DNA of 64,000 bases, taken from positions 1-64,000 of the forward strand of contig SHZR01000011.1 of the NCBI GenBank assembly GCA_009692205.1. The letters run 5' to 3'. A program made the translations under genes and the position numbers. Numbering within the stretch: position 1 is the first letter of the stretch; every line of letters starts with the position of its first letter. The DNA is from Gemmatimonadota bacterium. Its GTDB lineage: Bacteria > Gemmatimonadota > Gemmatimonadetes > Longimicrobiales > Gaopeijiaceae. Shown piece after piece: positions 44,016-52,832 of the stretch. The notes beneath the pieces are model-generated. The model had not been told where the DNA came from and made no database searches. It saw only the letters and a list, made by a program, of their open reading frames with translations.

Positions 44016-44654
44016 TTACCTACTCCAGGGTGGCACCACACTGTTGGCGCGCGCGTAGGAGATGAGCTGCCCGAGGTGCTCGTGCAGATCTGCCATCGCC
44101 GTGGCGATGTTGGCGTGCACCGGCATCTGCCGGCCGAAGTAGCTCGACGATTCGTTGCGCTTGGCCTCGTCCATGCCCCGGACGACGCCGATCAGGTGGT
44201 CGAACGCCGTGTTGAGCTCCCGGATCATCGCGGTCTTCGCGAAGCTGCCGACACGCTGGTTCTCAGGGCCGAAGCCGGTAGCTGCTCCCGCCGGCGGTGC
44301 AGAGCCCCACGCGGTCGGGAAGATATGCGCCTCGACGACCGCGAGCGCGAGCACGTCGCGCACGGACCGGACGCCTTCCATCGAGCGATAGTCGTACTGG
44401 GACTCGGTGAACGCCTCGGCGAGACCGATGAACTTGTCCTTCATCGTCTCGATGTCGGCGACTTGCACGTCCTTCCAAGACTGCATCTGAGCGGCTGAGA
44501 GCGTGGGCAGGCAGAGTGCCAACCACGCCAGCGCCGCGATCCGATGGAATGCCTCGGCATGTGCGTTCTCACGTTCGAAGACTTGGTGACGACACGGCAA
44601 TATCCGCTGCCGCCGGCCCCGTCGCCACCAGGAGCGGCTACGCGGCCGGCGCAC
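44016..44654 (-). CDS. Secreted DinB-like four-helix protein
   Basis: The mature part (about 150 residues) fits the DinB superfamily four-helix bundle: ETMKDKFIGLAEAFTESQYDYRSMEGVRSVRDVLALAVVEAHIF is typical of the first two helices (given here as flanking blocks), and DLHEHLGQLISYAR of the last with a potential metal His. A signal peptide (RIAALAWLALCLPTLSAAQ) precedes it, so it acts outside the cytoplasm. The start is unclear: GTG 44654 and TTG 44600 are in frame, while the nearest ATG lies in another frame, so a small frameshift before the signal is possible. Confidence 0.7.
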   Translation of the reverse strand: MRRPRSRSWWRRGRRQRILPCRHQVFERENAHAEAFHRIAALAWLALCLPTLSAAQMQSWKDVQVADIETMKDKFIGLAEAFTESQYDYRSMEGVRSVRDVLALAVVEAHIFPTAWGSAPPAGAATGFGPENQRVGSFAKTAMIRELNTAFDHLIGVVRGMDEAKRNESSSYFGRQMPVHANIATAMADLHEHLGQLISYARANSVVPPWSR

Positions 44655-44734
44655 TCGCGCTCGAACAGAGCGTGGCGCGAGCGCCTGGGCACGAGTAGGA
44701 TCGGGCGCCCAGAAACTGAAGAGATGCGGGATTC

Positions 44735-46654
44735 ATGATCGTCGCGCTCAAATCGTTGGCGCCTCCATCGCAGATCGAGTCCAGCCAGGCGAAGCACATT
44801 TCGTGGCTGGCGTCTCTCGATGCGCGGTGCCCGCATTCCCTGGGAACGGACGAGGAGTCTGCGGACGCGATCCTGTTGACCGACGCCGTCGGCGGTCCTC
44901 GGTTGGCGGGTGCACTGCGGAGGGACCCGTCCATCAAGGCGCACTGGGACAAGGTGTTCATACACTCCGAGGAAGCGAGACCCTTCCGGCTCGTTCCCGG
45001 GCTCTACACGTCGCTGGCCCGCCGAGCGGGGGACGAGGAGTTCGCGAGGGCCATCGGCTATCCGTGCTGGACGCCCAACGCGATGAACCTGTGCATCGAC
45101 CAGAACGCGGGGGTGCCTCCAGAGCGCGAGCCGGAACTGCTGTACTCGTTCATCGGGCGCAGAAGCCATCCGGTGCGTGATCGGCTCTTCCGGGCATCAC
45201 ACCCATCGGGCGTCACACTCGTGGTCGACTCGACCGACATCTACCGTCACTTCGTCGGCGGAGCCGGTTCGCACGAGGATGCGCAGCGGCGCTACGTGGA
45301 GATCGCGCTTCGCTCGCGCTTCGCGCTGTGTCCGCGGGGGTGGGCGACGTCGACGCTTCGGCTCTACGAAATGATGGCGTTGGGGGTCGCGCCCGTGATT
45401 CTGGCTGACGAGTGGGTGGCACCTCGTGGGCCCGACTGGGACCGGTTCGCGGTGTTCGTGCCCGAGCGGCTTGCGGCGGACCTTCCTGGGATCCTGAAAG
45501 AGCGCGAAGACGAGTGGCGCACGCTCGGCGCCGCGGCGTTCGAGGCTTTCCGGGAGTATTTCTCGCCCCAGCGACAATTTCGCACGATGACCACTGCGTT
45601 GGCCGACCTGCTGCCCGGCGCGGCGGGCGGGCGTCGGCGCCTTCGCCGCCGGTGGCCGTTGACGCTCCCCGCGGTCGCCGCGCGCCCGCACATCCGCGGC
45701 GTCGCTCGAAAACGAGCGGCCTCCGCTGCCCCGCGCGGGAGTCGTGACCCGGCCGGCACGGTCGCCCCGAGCGCGGCCAAGCGTGGCTACCTGACGATGG
45801 CCGTCGGCTCCGACCACTACTTGGAGATGGCGGTCGACATGGCGCTCTCCCTGAGGGAGCACACGCGACTCCCGGTAGCGATCGCGGTGGATGACCGGCT
45901 GGGCGCTCTGGTCCGGGATCGGTACGCTGGCGTGTTCGACTTCGTGGTTTCGGTGCCGCCACGCTTCCTCAAGGGTCGTGCGCTCAAGTACGGATGCGCG
46001 GAGGCGAGCCCGTTCGAAGAGACGATCTTCGTCGATGCGGACTGCGTCGTGCTGGGGAGCCTGGATGGAATGGCCGAAGCGCTCGCGCACGTCGATATGG
46101 CGATGGTGGGAGAGCTGCTCACGGTGGACGAAGACCAAATGCATCACGGCTTCTCCACGCGCGCATTGATGGGCCGTTTCGGGCTGGACCGCTACTTGAA
46201 GACCAACAGCGGGTTCTTCTGTTTCCGGAAGTCCGCCGCGATCGAGATCATGGACGAGTGCCTCGCGTGCTATCTCACCGAGGCCCGCCCGGCGCTACGA
46301 GGATCGATCCTGATCGGCCGTTGGCTGGGTGACGAGATCGCCTTCGGCATCGTCGGTGGCCGCAGGCGCCTGGGCACGCTGCCAGAGCCGGCCCCGATGT
46401 ACTGGCCGCGGGAGATCGAGCAGCTGGATCTCAGGAACCCGACCAAGCCGCTCTTGCACATGCTCTGGCCACTGCCGGAGTCAGCGTTGGAAGGGTTGGT
46501 GCAGGGGACGATCGAGCGGCGCCGTCGAGCGGGCGTGCCAGGAGACGCCGAGCGCCACTGGCGGCGCGAAGCCCGCAGCCTGCAATGGATGGCTCGGCGC
46601 CGTCGGTTGCGCGATCAACTGGCTCGTTCCCTGGGCGGTGCCCATATTGCCTAA
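44735..46654 (+). CDS. Two-module glycosyltransferase: exostosin-like (GT47) plus GT-A DxD domain
   Basis: The 639-residue protein joins two transferase modules. Residues about 30-285 match exostosin-type GT-B enzymes: FALCPRGWATSTLRLYEMMA then LGVAPVILADEWVAP is the hallmark. After a basic linker (about 290-345), residues about 350-560 look like a GT-A enzyme with GYLTMAVGSDHYLEMAVDMA, LKYGCAEASPFEETIFVDAD and the DAD metal motif at about 433-436. No signal or membrane segment. Neighbours give no sugar substrate. The fusion suggests sequential addition of two sugars to one acceptor. Confidence 0.8.
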   Translation: MIVALKSLAPPSQIESSQAKHISWLASLDARCPHSLGTDEESADAILLTDAVGGPRLAGALRRDPSIKAHWDKVFIHSEEARPFRLVPGLYTSLARRAGDEEFARAIGYPCWTPNAMNLCIDQNAGVPPEREPELLYSFIGRRSHPVRDRLFRASHPSGVTLVVDSTDIYRHFVGGAGSHEDAQRRYVEIALRSRFALCPRGWATSTLRLYEMMALGVAPVILADEWVAPRGPDWDRFAVFVPERLAADLPGILKEREDEWRTLGAAAFEAFREYFSPQRQFRTMTTALADLLPGAAGGRRRLRRRWPLTLPAVAARPHIRGVARKRAASAAPRGSRDPAGTVAPSAAKRGYLTMAVGSDHYLEMAVDMALSLREHTRLPVAIAVDDRLGALVRDRYAGVFDFVVSVPPRFLKGRALKYGCAEASPFEETIFVDADCVVLGSLDGMAEALAHVDMAMVGELLTVDEDQMHHGFSTRALMGRFGLDRYLKTNSGFFCFRKSAAIEIMDECLACYLTEARPALRGSILIGRWLGDEIAFGIVGGRRRLGTLPEPAPMYWPREIEQLDLRNPTKPLLHMLWPLPESALEGLVQGTIERRRRAGVPGDAERHWRREARSLQWMARRRRLRDQLARSLGGAHIA

Positions 46655-46676
46655 TCCACTCGACCGGGAGGGCTCC

Positions 46677-47762
46677 ATGGACGCGAGACACTCGACCTCG
46701 CTTTCACCGAGACGCCATGCACTCGCGCTGGCGCTCCTTACATCCAGCGTGCTCGCGGGCGCCCTCGAGGCGCAGTCGCGTCCCGGCGGGGCCGGCGGTG
46801 GATGGCATGCTCCTACTAACTCGTGGGGGCACCCGGACCTACAGGGCAATTGGACCAATGCCACGCTGACGCCGCTCACGCGATCCCCGGGCGTGGGGCC
46901 GACGCTCACGGTCGAAGAAGTGGACCGGATCGAGTCCGGTCAGGCGCAGCTGGTCGAGGACCGGGCGGCTCCGACCGACCCGAACAGGGCGCTGCCACCG
47001 GGCGGCGACAACCCCGTCTGCATCGACTCGGGCACGACGTGCTACAACGAGGTCTATCGCGACCCGGGCGAGCGCGTGGCGGTCGTGAACGGGGAGGCGC
47101 GGAGCTCCCTGGTCACGTTCCCAGCGGACGGGCGCGTACCGACGTTCACGCCGCAGGCGCAGGGGCTCATCGCCGAGATGCGCGTGCGCTCGCGTCAGTT
47201 CAGTGAGTACGACCACCCGGAACTACGTCCGCTGGCCGAGCGGTGCATCGTCTCGTTCGGCTCGAGCGCCGGCCCGCCGATGCTGCCGAACTACTGGTAC
47301 AACAACAACTACACGATCGTACAGAACGCCGATCATGTGATGATCATGGCGGAGATGGTGCACGACGTGCGCATCATCCGTCTCGGCGAGCCCCGGCCGC
47401 TCCCGGCCGACGTGCGCCCCTGGTTCGGTGACTCGTGGGGCCGCTGGGAGGGGAACACCCTCGTGGTCGAGACCACGAACATCAACCCAGAGCACGCGTT
47501 CCGCGGCGTTCCCTTTTCGCAGAGCGGCAAGGTGATCGAGCGCTTCACGCGCGCGGACTCGGAGACGATCCTCTACGAGTTCACGATCGACGACCCTGAG
47601 GTCTACACCAGCGCCTGGGGTGGCGAGATTCCGTTCCGGGCTCTCCACGACCTGGTCTACGAGTATTCGTGCCACGAGGGCAACTACGCTCTAGAAGGCG
47701 TGCTCCGCGGCGCTCGCTTCCAGGAGAGCTCGGAGAGCGTGGAGCCCGCGCGGGGCAACTGA
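46677..47762 (+). CDS. Secreted protein of unknown function
   Basis: The 361-residue product starts with a signal peptide (LALALLTSSVLAGALEAQS) and then a family common in environmental Acidobacteria- and Gemmatimonadota-like genomes, with HPDLQGNWTNATLTPL at the start of the mature protein, WFGDSWGRWEGNTLVVETTN, and IDDPEVYTSAW near the end. The WEGNTLVVET and Y-S-C-H-E-G-N pieces are the most conserved-looking. No known catalytic motif was found. ATG 46677 is set by the signal peptide. It follows the glycosyltransferase by 22 bp. Confidence 0.8.
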   Translation: MDARHSTSLSPRRHALALALLTSSVLAGALEAQSRPGGAGGGWHAPTNSWGHPDLQGNWTNATLTPLTRSPGVGPTLTVEEVDRIESGQAQLVEDRAAPTDPNRALPPGGDNPVCIDSGTTCYNEVYRDPGERVAVVNGEARSSLVTFPADGRVPTFTPQAQGLIAEMRVRSRQFSEYDHPELRPLAERCIVSFGSSAGPPMLPNYWYNNNYTIVQNADHVMIMAEMVHDVRIIRLGEPRPLPADVRPWFGDSWGRWEGNTLVVETTNINPEHAFRGVPFSQSGKVIERFTRADSETILYEFTIDDPEVYTSAWGGEIPFRALHDLVYEYSCHEGNYALEGVLRGARFQESSESVEPARGN

Positions 47763-47781
47763 GCTCAGCGGGGGCGAAGGT

Positions 47782-48015
47782 CTACTTCGCGCCGTGGTGC
47801 GCCGCGTTGGCGCCCGCGGGAGCGGGAGGCGTCTCGTCCAACAGCACCCACGCGCGTGCCGCGGCCTCGCGGAACGTCGAGACGACGTTGTCGACACCGA
47901 ACCGCTCATGGGCGCCCGACCGCACCAGGACCGACATCGGCTGAGCGTGCACGCCCGAGAGAATCACGAGCGTCCCGTGCTTGCGGAGTCGCGCGTGAAC
48001 CTGCTCGAGTGCGTA
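47782..48015 (-). pseudogene. C-terminal STAS remnant of a SulP-type sulfate transporter
   Basis: About 75 codons ending in TAG read LEQVHARLRKHGTLVILSG then VHAQPMSVLVRSGAHERFG and DNVVSTFREAAARAWVLLDE. This is the end of the STAS domain found at the C-terminus of SulP anion transporters. The membrane part of the gene is missing: upstream sequence is instead the CADD-like gene in a different frame. The remnant has no start of its own. Confidence 0.65.
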
Positions 48016-48476
48016 CGGAGTCCGTGTGTCTTCGTGCGCGAGACATCGGGTTGCTGAGACTCGTAGGCGTAGAGCGCCGCGACGCCGGTGGCGAGGCTCG
48101 CCTGCGCCAACTCCTGGAACGTGGACACCATGGCGGTGGCGGCTGCGTGCGGAGTCGCGGTCTTCACTTCGTCGCGATTGGCACCCACGCCCGCAGCGAA
48201 GTCGAGCCAGAGCTCGTCGTGCGGCGCGGGGTTGCCGAGCTCGTCGGCGAGGTTGTCCTGGAGCTCCGTGCGCACATGCGGATCCTCGGCGTGCGTGATC
48301 GCAGCCTCGAGATAGCGCGGGAAGGCCTCCACGTGCGCGTAGTAGACGCGCGCGTATGTGGCCAGCTGGCTCTTGGTCAGCAAGCCCTTCTCCCAGGCCT
48401 GTTAGAAGGGATGCTCGAGAATCGATCGCTCGCGGATGATCTCATCCAACCGGCGCAGCGCTTCGGAGGGTGCCAT
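48016..48476 (-). pseudogene. CADD/PqqC-like (heme-oxygenase-fold) gene with a nonsense codon and lost 3' end
   Basis: From ATG 48476 the frame reads APSEALRRLDEIIRERSILEHPF, then TAA (48402-48404), then QAWEKGLLTKSQLATYARVYYAHV. The family normally has HPFYQAW here, so a Tyr codon has become stop. The following helices (AFPRYLEAAITH, DELWLDFAAGVG, VAALYAYESQQPDVSRTK) are the usual CADD-like di-iron scaffold. Similarity ends at THGLRT near 48016, where the SulP tail begins in another frame. Two independent lesions, one a substitution, argue for a true pseudogene. Confidence 0.8.
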
Positions 48477-48545
48477 GCGGATCGTGCTTCCTTTCGTCGA
48501 TGGATCGGGGATCATGGATGCGTGCAAAATAACAGCTATGGCAGG

Positions 48546-50792
48546 TCACCGATTCAGGTTCGCGGGGGTGCAGCTCGCGGCCACGTGCTCGCACAAGGCG
48601 TTCGTGTAGACCTCGTGCATGGTGACGTAGCTCGCGAAGTCGAACGCGGCCCCGTGCGCGCCCGGCGGGAAGAAGCGGAGTTCCGCGTCTTTGCCGGCGC
48701 TCGCCAGCGCCGTGAGGAGCTGCATGGTGTTCTGCGGGTGCACGTTCTCGTCCATACCGGAATGGATGAGGAGGAGCTGGTCTTCGAGCGCGTCCACCTT
48801 GGCGAGCACGGAGCTAGCCTCGTAGCCGGGGTCTCCCTCGGGGAGCAAGCCGAGGTACCGCTCGGAGTAGATCGTGTCGTAGAGTCGCCAGTCGGCGAGG
48901 GGTGAGTTGGCGATCCCGAGGCGGAAGACTCCGGGGTGTCGCAGAAGCGTGGTGATGGCCATGTAGCCGCCGTAACTCGTGCCGAGGATCGCCATGCGCT
49001 CGCCGTCGACCCCGGGCTGCGTGGCCAGCCAGCGGGCGAGCTCCGCGAAGTCGTTGGCCTCCCATCGGCCGAGCTCGCCGTAGACGATCTCCATGAAGTC
49101 GCGGCCGTAGTTCCCAGAGCCACGATTGTTGAGGCCCACGACGATGTATCCCTGTTGGGCCAAGTATTGGCTCCAACCGTCGTTGGCCCATTCGTTGTAA
49201 ACCTGCTGCGATCCCGGGCCGCCGTAAATCGATATCACGACCGGATGCCGCTGCGAGGGGTCGAAGTTCGGCGGCCTGACCATCGAGCCGTCGAGCTCCA
49301 CGCCGTCCGTGGTCGTGAAGCTGAACAACTCGGTGGGCGAGTACGCACGAGCCCGCACGAACTCCTGCACCTGCGCGTTCGCCTCCAGCGTGGCGATCCG
49401 CGATCCGTTCCCCTCCGTGCTCCAGAGCTCGGCCTGCCGCGGCCGGCTCGCGCTCGACCAGGTATCGACGTAGTACTCCGCGCTCGGAGACAAGTCGATC
49501 GAGTGGTTTCCCGCTTCCGGAGTGAGCCGCCGCTTGCCGCGGCCGTCGAAGCCGACCGCGTACAGGTGCCGCTCGAGCGGGCTCTCTTCGGTGCCCGTGT
49601 AGTAGATCGTGCGGGACTCAGGATCGATGCCCTCGACGCGCGTCACGACCCACTCGCCGGCGGTCACCTGGTTCAGGAGCTCGCCGTCGTACGAGTAGCG
49701 GTAGAGGTGGTTGTAGCCGTCCTGGTCGTCGATCCAGAAGAACTCGCGCACGCCCTCGGGGAAGTAGAAGTAGTGCAGGATGTTGGCGAAGAAGTCGAAC
49801 ACGTCGATCCAGGCCTCGCTCCGCTCTTCCATCACGAGGCGGCGCTCACCCGAGCGCACGTCGAAGAAGAACAGCTGCATGTGGTTCTGCAGGCGGTTCA
49901 GCGTCACCACCGCCAGCGTGTTCGGGTCGCTGGTCCAGTAGATGCGCGGCACGTAGTGCTCGTCCGCGATGCCGACGTCCATCCAGCGCGTCTCGCCGGA
50001 GGCCACATCCACGACCCCGATCCGCACGTCGGAGTTGGGCTGCCCGACCTTGGGGTAGGGCATGACCGTCCAGCGTGGATACTGGCCTTCCCAGTCCGTG
50101 ATCTGGATGGTCGGCGTGTTCGCGACATGGGTCTGCCAGTAGGCGATGCGACTGCCGTCCGGGCTCCAGTCCCACCCCTGCGTGAGGCCGAACTCCTCCT
50201 CGTAGACCCAGTCGAATACGCCATTCCAGACGGTCTCGCTCCCGGTCGTGGTGAGCCGGCGCTCGCGCTCGGCATCCGTGTCGTAGACGAACAGGTCCCC
50301 TCCGCGCTCGTACGCGAAGAGCGATCCGTTCGGGGAGAGCTCGGCCGTGCGGGCGTCGTCGGCGGCCAGCACGAGCGTGCGATCCTCGACCCCGTAGATG
50401 TAGAAGTCGGCGATGCCCGAGTAGCGGTAGATCGGCCGGAAGTCCGCCTGGAAGACGATGTGGCGGGAGTCGCTCGACCAGTCGAAGGACTCGTACGCGA
50501 GCGGCCGGGCGGTGCCCGGGACCTGAAGCGTGGACGGATCGAACAGGATCTCATCCCGCCGGGTCGCCGGGTCGTATCCTCGCACCTGGGGCCGGCGCGA
50601 CTGCGGATCGACGGCCGTATACGAGAAGCGGCGGCCTTGGTCGATCCAGTTCAGACTCGCGGGACCCGCGCGACCAGACAGCTGGCCCGACACGCCGAGG
50701 GACTCCTCGACGCTGCTGATCCGCTGCTGCGCGGTGAGCGTCGACGCGCCGACCAACGCGATCGTCAGCGCGAAACCCAGTTGTGCTCTCAT
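48546..50792 (-). CDS. Secreted dipeptidyl-peptidase IV-type serine peptidase (S9B)
   Basis: The 748-residue product has a signal peptide (LGFALTIALVGASTLTAQQ), an eight-bladed beta-propeller (about 35-500) with the double-Glu motif DWVYEEEFG (about 194-202) that grips the substrate N-terminus, and an alpha/beta-hydrolase domain. The catalytic triad is visible: Ser in GTSYGGYMA (about 605), Asp in HSGMDENVHPQN and His in GAHGAAF near the C-terminus. It removes Xaa-Pro type dipeptides. The motifs and length are intact although both flanking genes are broken. Confidence 0.95.
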   Translation of the reverse strand: MRAQLGFALTIALVGASTLTAQQRISSVEESLGVSGQLSGRAGPASLNWIDQGRRFSYTAVDPQSRRPQVRGYDPATRRDEILFDPSTLQVPGTARPLAYESFDWSSDSRHIVFQADFRPIYRYSGIADFYIYGVEDRTLVLAADDARTAELSPNGSLFAYERGGDLFVYDTDAERERRLTTTGSETVWNGVFDWVYEEEFGLTQGWDWSPDGSRIAYWQTHVANTPTIQITDWEGQYPRWTVMPYPKVGQPNSDVRIGVVDVASGETRWMDVGIADEHYVPRIYWTSDPNTLAVVTLNRLQNHMQLFFFDVRSGERRLVMEERSEAWIDVFDFFANILHYFYFPEGVREFFWIDDQDGYNHLYRYSYDGELLNQVTAGEWVVTRVEGIDPESRTIYYTGTEESPLERHLYAVGFDGRGKRRLTPEAGNHSIDLSPSAEYYVDTWSSASRPRQAELWSTEGNGSRIATLEANAQVQEFVRARAYSPTELFSFTTTDGVELDGSMVRPPNFDPSQRHPVVISIYGGPGSQQVYNEWANDGWSQYLAQQGYIVVGLNNRGSGNYGRDFMEIVYGELGRWEANDFAELARWLATQPGVDGERMAILGTSYGGYMAITTLLRHPGVFRLGIANSPLADWRLYDTIYSERYLGLLPEGDPGYEASSVLAKVDALEDQLLLIHSGMDENVHPQNTMQLLTALASAGKDAELRFFPPGAHGAAFDFASYVTMHEVYTNALCEHVAASCTPANLNR

Positions 50793-50897
50793 CCGTCCCC
50801 CCCCTCGTTCGTCCGGTCGAAGCCATCTGCGTGATGGTTACGCCGGCAAGGTAGAAGGGGGTCCGCGGGGCTGCGAGAACGTCGCGCCGGAGAATGG

Positions 50898-51294
50898 CTA
50901 GCGTGCGGGCAAGCGAACGCGGAACCCGAAGTCCTGAGCGGAGGCAACGGGGACGATCTCCCAGCGCTCCGACGACGAGGCTGCACCGAGCAGCGCCCCC
51001 AAAAGGCCGACCGGCAGGGCTCCAACCGCGCCGCCGACGATGACGCTCGAAACCATATTGGGGCAATCCTGACTAGAGCAGATGCCGTTCATCAGGACGC
51101 CTCCGGCGACCAACCCCAACCCGAATCCGACGCCTGCTCCCCAAAGGAACCCTTTCCTTGAATTGTTCATCCTGCCGAGGCTGCGCTCGAGGCGGTCGAC
51201 CTCGTCGTACGCGAACGTCCGCGAGGCGCCGAGGGAGTCCGCCAACTGAGAGCGCCGCGGCCAGCATGCCGATTCCAAGCAGGCGGGTCTTCAT
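50898..51294 (-). pseudogene. Small exported/membrane protein with a frameshift
   Basis: A signal peptide starts at ATG 51294 (MKTRLLGIGMLAAALSVGG), but the rest of the protein is in another frame: TFAYDEVDRLERSLGRMNN, then glycine-rich hydrophobic stretches (GFLWGAGVGFGLGLVAGGVLM, VIVGGAVGALPVGLLGALLGA) and a C-terminal SSERWEIVP. The pattern is that of a glycine-zipper membrane protein often seen in this kind of genome, but the SH3-like portion usually between signal and helix is missing. The span of 397 bp is not a multiple of three. Likely an internal deletion. Confidence 0.6.
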
Positions 51295-51442
51295 GCCTGG
51301 AGAACGCCTCCATGACTGGATGGATCGAAGAGAAGTTGTCCACCGCGGACTGCCAGCCTAACGTACGCGGCTTCTTCAACGGGGCAAGCGAGTTAACTGC
51401 AATGCGACGTAGGGCGGAGAGGTTCGCGCCGGTGGTCGACCG

Positions 51443-52831
51443 TTGACCCCGGTCGTCTGGGGGATCCTGGTCTACATCCTGGGGCAGCTCGCCATCGGGG
51501 TGGCGGTCTCCCGCCACATCGAGACCGAGGCGGACTACCTGGTGGCGGGCCGCTCGTTCGGACCCGTGCTCGCGGGGTTCAGCGTCTTCGCCACATGGTT
51601 CGGCGCCGAGACGTGCATCGGCGCCGCAGGAGCGGTCTACGAGAGAGGCCTCGCCGGCGGGTCATCCGACCCGTTCGGGTACGCGCTCTGCGTCATCATC
51701 ACGGGGCTCGTGTTCGCGGTGCCCCTCTGGCGGCTGAAGCTCACCACGCTGGCCGACCTCTTCCGACTGCGCTTCGACGCGTCGGTCGAGCGACTCGCCG
51801 TGCTCCTGATCGTGCCGACTTCCCTTTTCTGGGCGGCGGCACAGATTCGCGCGTTCGGCCAGGTCCTCTCATCGGCGTCAGGCTTCGAGATCGACGCCAT
51901 GCTCACGTTCGCCGCCGCCGTGGTCATCGCCTATACGATGTTCGGAGGCATACTGGCGGATGCATGGACCGACGTGGTGCAGGGCATCTCCCTGATCATC
52001 GGTCTCGTCGTGTTGTCGTGGATGGTGATTCGCGCCGAGGGCCTCGCGCCTCTGACATCGCTCGCTCCTGGCAGCCTCAACCCGTTCGGCGCCGAACCGC
52101 GCCCCCTGCTGGCCATCGTCGAGGAGTGGGCGGTGCCCGTGGTCGGATCGATGGTCGCGGCCGAGCTCGTCGCGCGTATGCTGGCGAGCAGGTCCGCCGC
52201 CGTGGCGCGCAACGCCACGGTTGTCGGCGGTATCGCCTACCTCTTCATCGGGCTGATGCCCGTTGCGCTGGGGTTGGTGGGGGCGTCCCTGCTGCCGGGC
52301 TTGGCCGAGCCCGAGCAGATCCTACCCGCACTCGCCGAGCGGTATCTGCCCACAGCGCTGTACGTGATTTTCGCAGGAGGGTTGGTATCGGCGATTCTCT
52401 CGACGGTGGACAGCGCGCTGTTGATGGCGTCTGGGCTCGTCTCGCACAACATCATCGTGCAGCTTCGCCCGGGCCTAAGCGAGCGCATGAAGGTGCGGAT
52501 CGCGAGGGTGGGCGTGGGCGTGTTCGGCGTGGTCGCCTATTTGATGGCCATTCGCGCCGAACGCGTGTACGAGCTCGTCGAGGAGGCGTCGTCGTTCGGC
52601 AGCGCCGGAATCGTCACCGTCGTGGTCTTCGGCCTATTCACGAGGATCGGGGGCACGGGCAGCGCGATCGCCGCGCTCGTGGTGGGTGTGAGCACGTGGA
52701 TCGTGGGCGCGTACGTGGCGGGCTTCCCGTATCCGTACGTGACTTCCCTCGCCGCGGCGATAACCGCCTACCTGGTGGCGGCCGTGGCGGGCTCGAAGGC
52801 GACGCGCACACTCGAGCCGCAGAGCGCGTAG
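51443..52831 (+). CDS. Sodium:solute symporter family (SSS) transporter
   Basis: The 462-residue membrane protein has about 12-13 hydrophobic segments and SSS features: TEADYLVAGRSFGPVLAGFSVFATWFGAE at the N-terminal half (the ATWFG region near the Na site), WAAAQIRAFGQV and SAILSTVDSALLMASGLVSHN, where Ser residues coordinate sodium. The substrate is unknown. The downstream amidohydrolase starts 1 bp after its stop, so the pair may take up and cleave the same compound. Start TTG 51443 is the only one giving a full first helix. Confidence 0.92.
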   Translation: MTPVVWGILVYILGQLAIGVAVSRHIETEADYLVAGRSFGPVLAGFSVFATWFGAETCIGAAGAVYERGLAGGSSDPFGYALCVIITGLVFAVPLWRLKLTTLADLFRLRFDASVERLAVLLIVPTSLFWAAAQIRAFGQVLSSASGFEIDAMLTFAAAVVIAYTMFGGILADAWTDVVQGISLIIGLVVLSWMVIRAEGLAPLTSLAPGSLNPFGAEPRPLLAIVEEWAVPVVGSMVAAELVARMLASRSAAVARNATVVGGIAYLFIGLMPVALGLVGASLLPGLAEPEQILPALAERYLPTALYVIFAGGLVSAILSTVDSALLMASGLVSHNIIVQLRPGLSERMKVRIARVGVGVFGVVAYLMAIRAERVYELVEEASSFGSAGIVTVVVFGLFTRIGGTGSAIAALVVGVSTWIVGAYVAGFPYPYVTSLAAAITAYLVAAVAGSKATRTLEPQSA

Positions 52832-52832
52832 A

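Noticed and set aside
47782-48476. A genuine CADD-STAS fusion protein
   Set aside because: The two parts are in different frames and the first has an in-frame stop at codon 25, so no fused product can be made.
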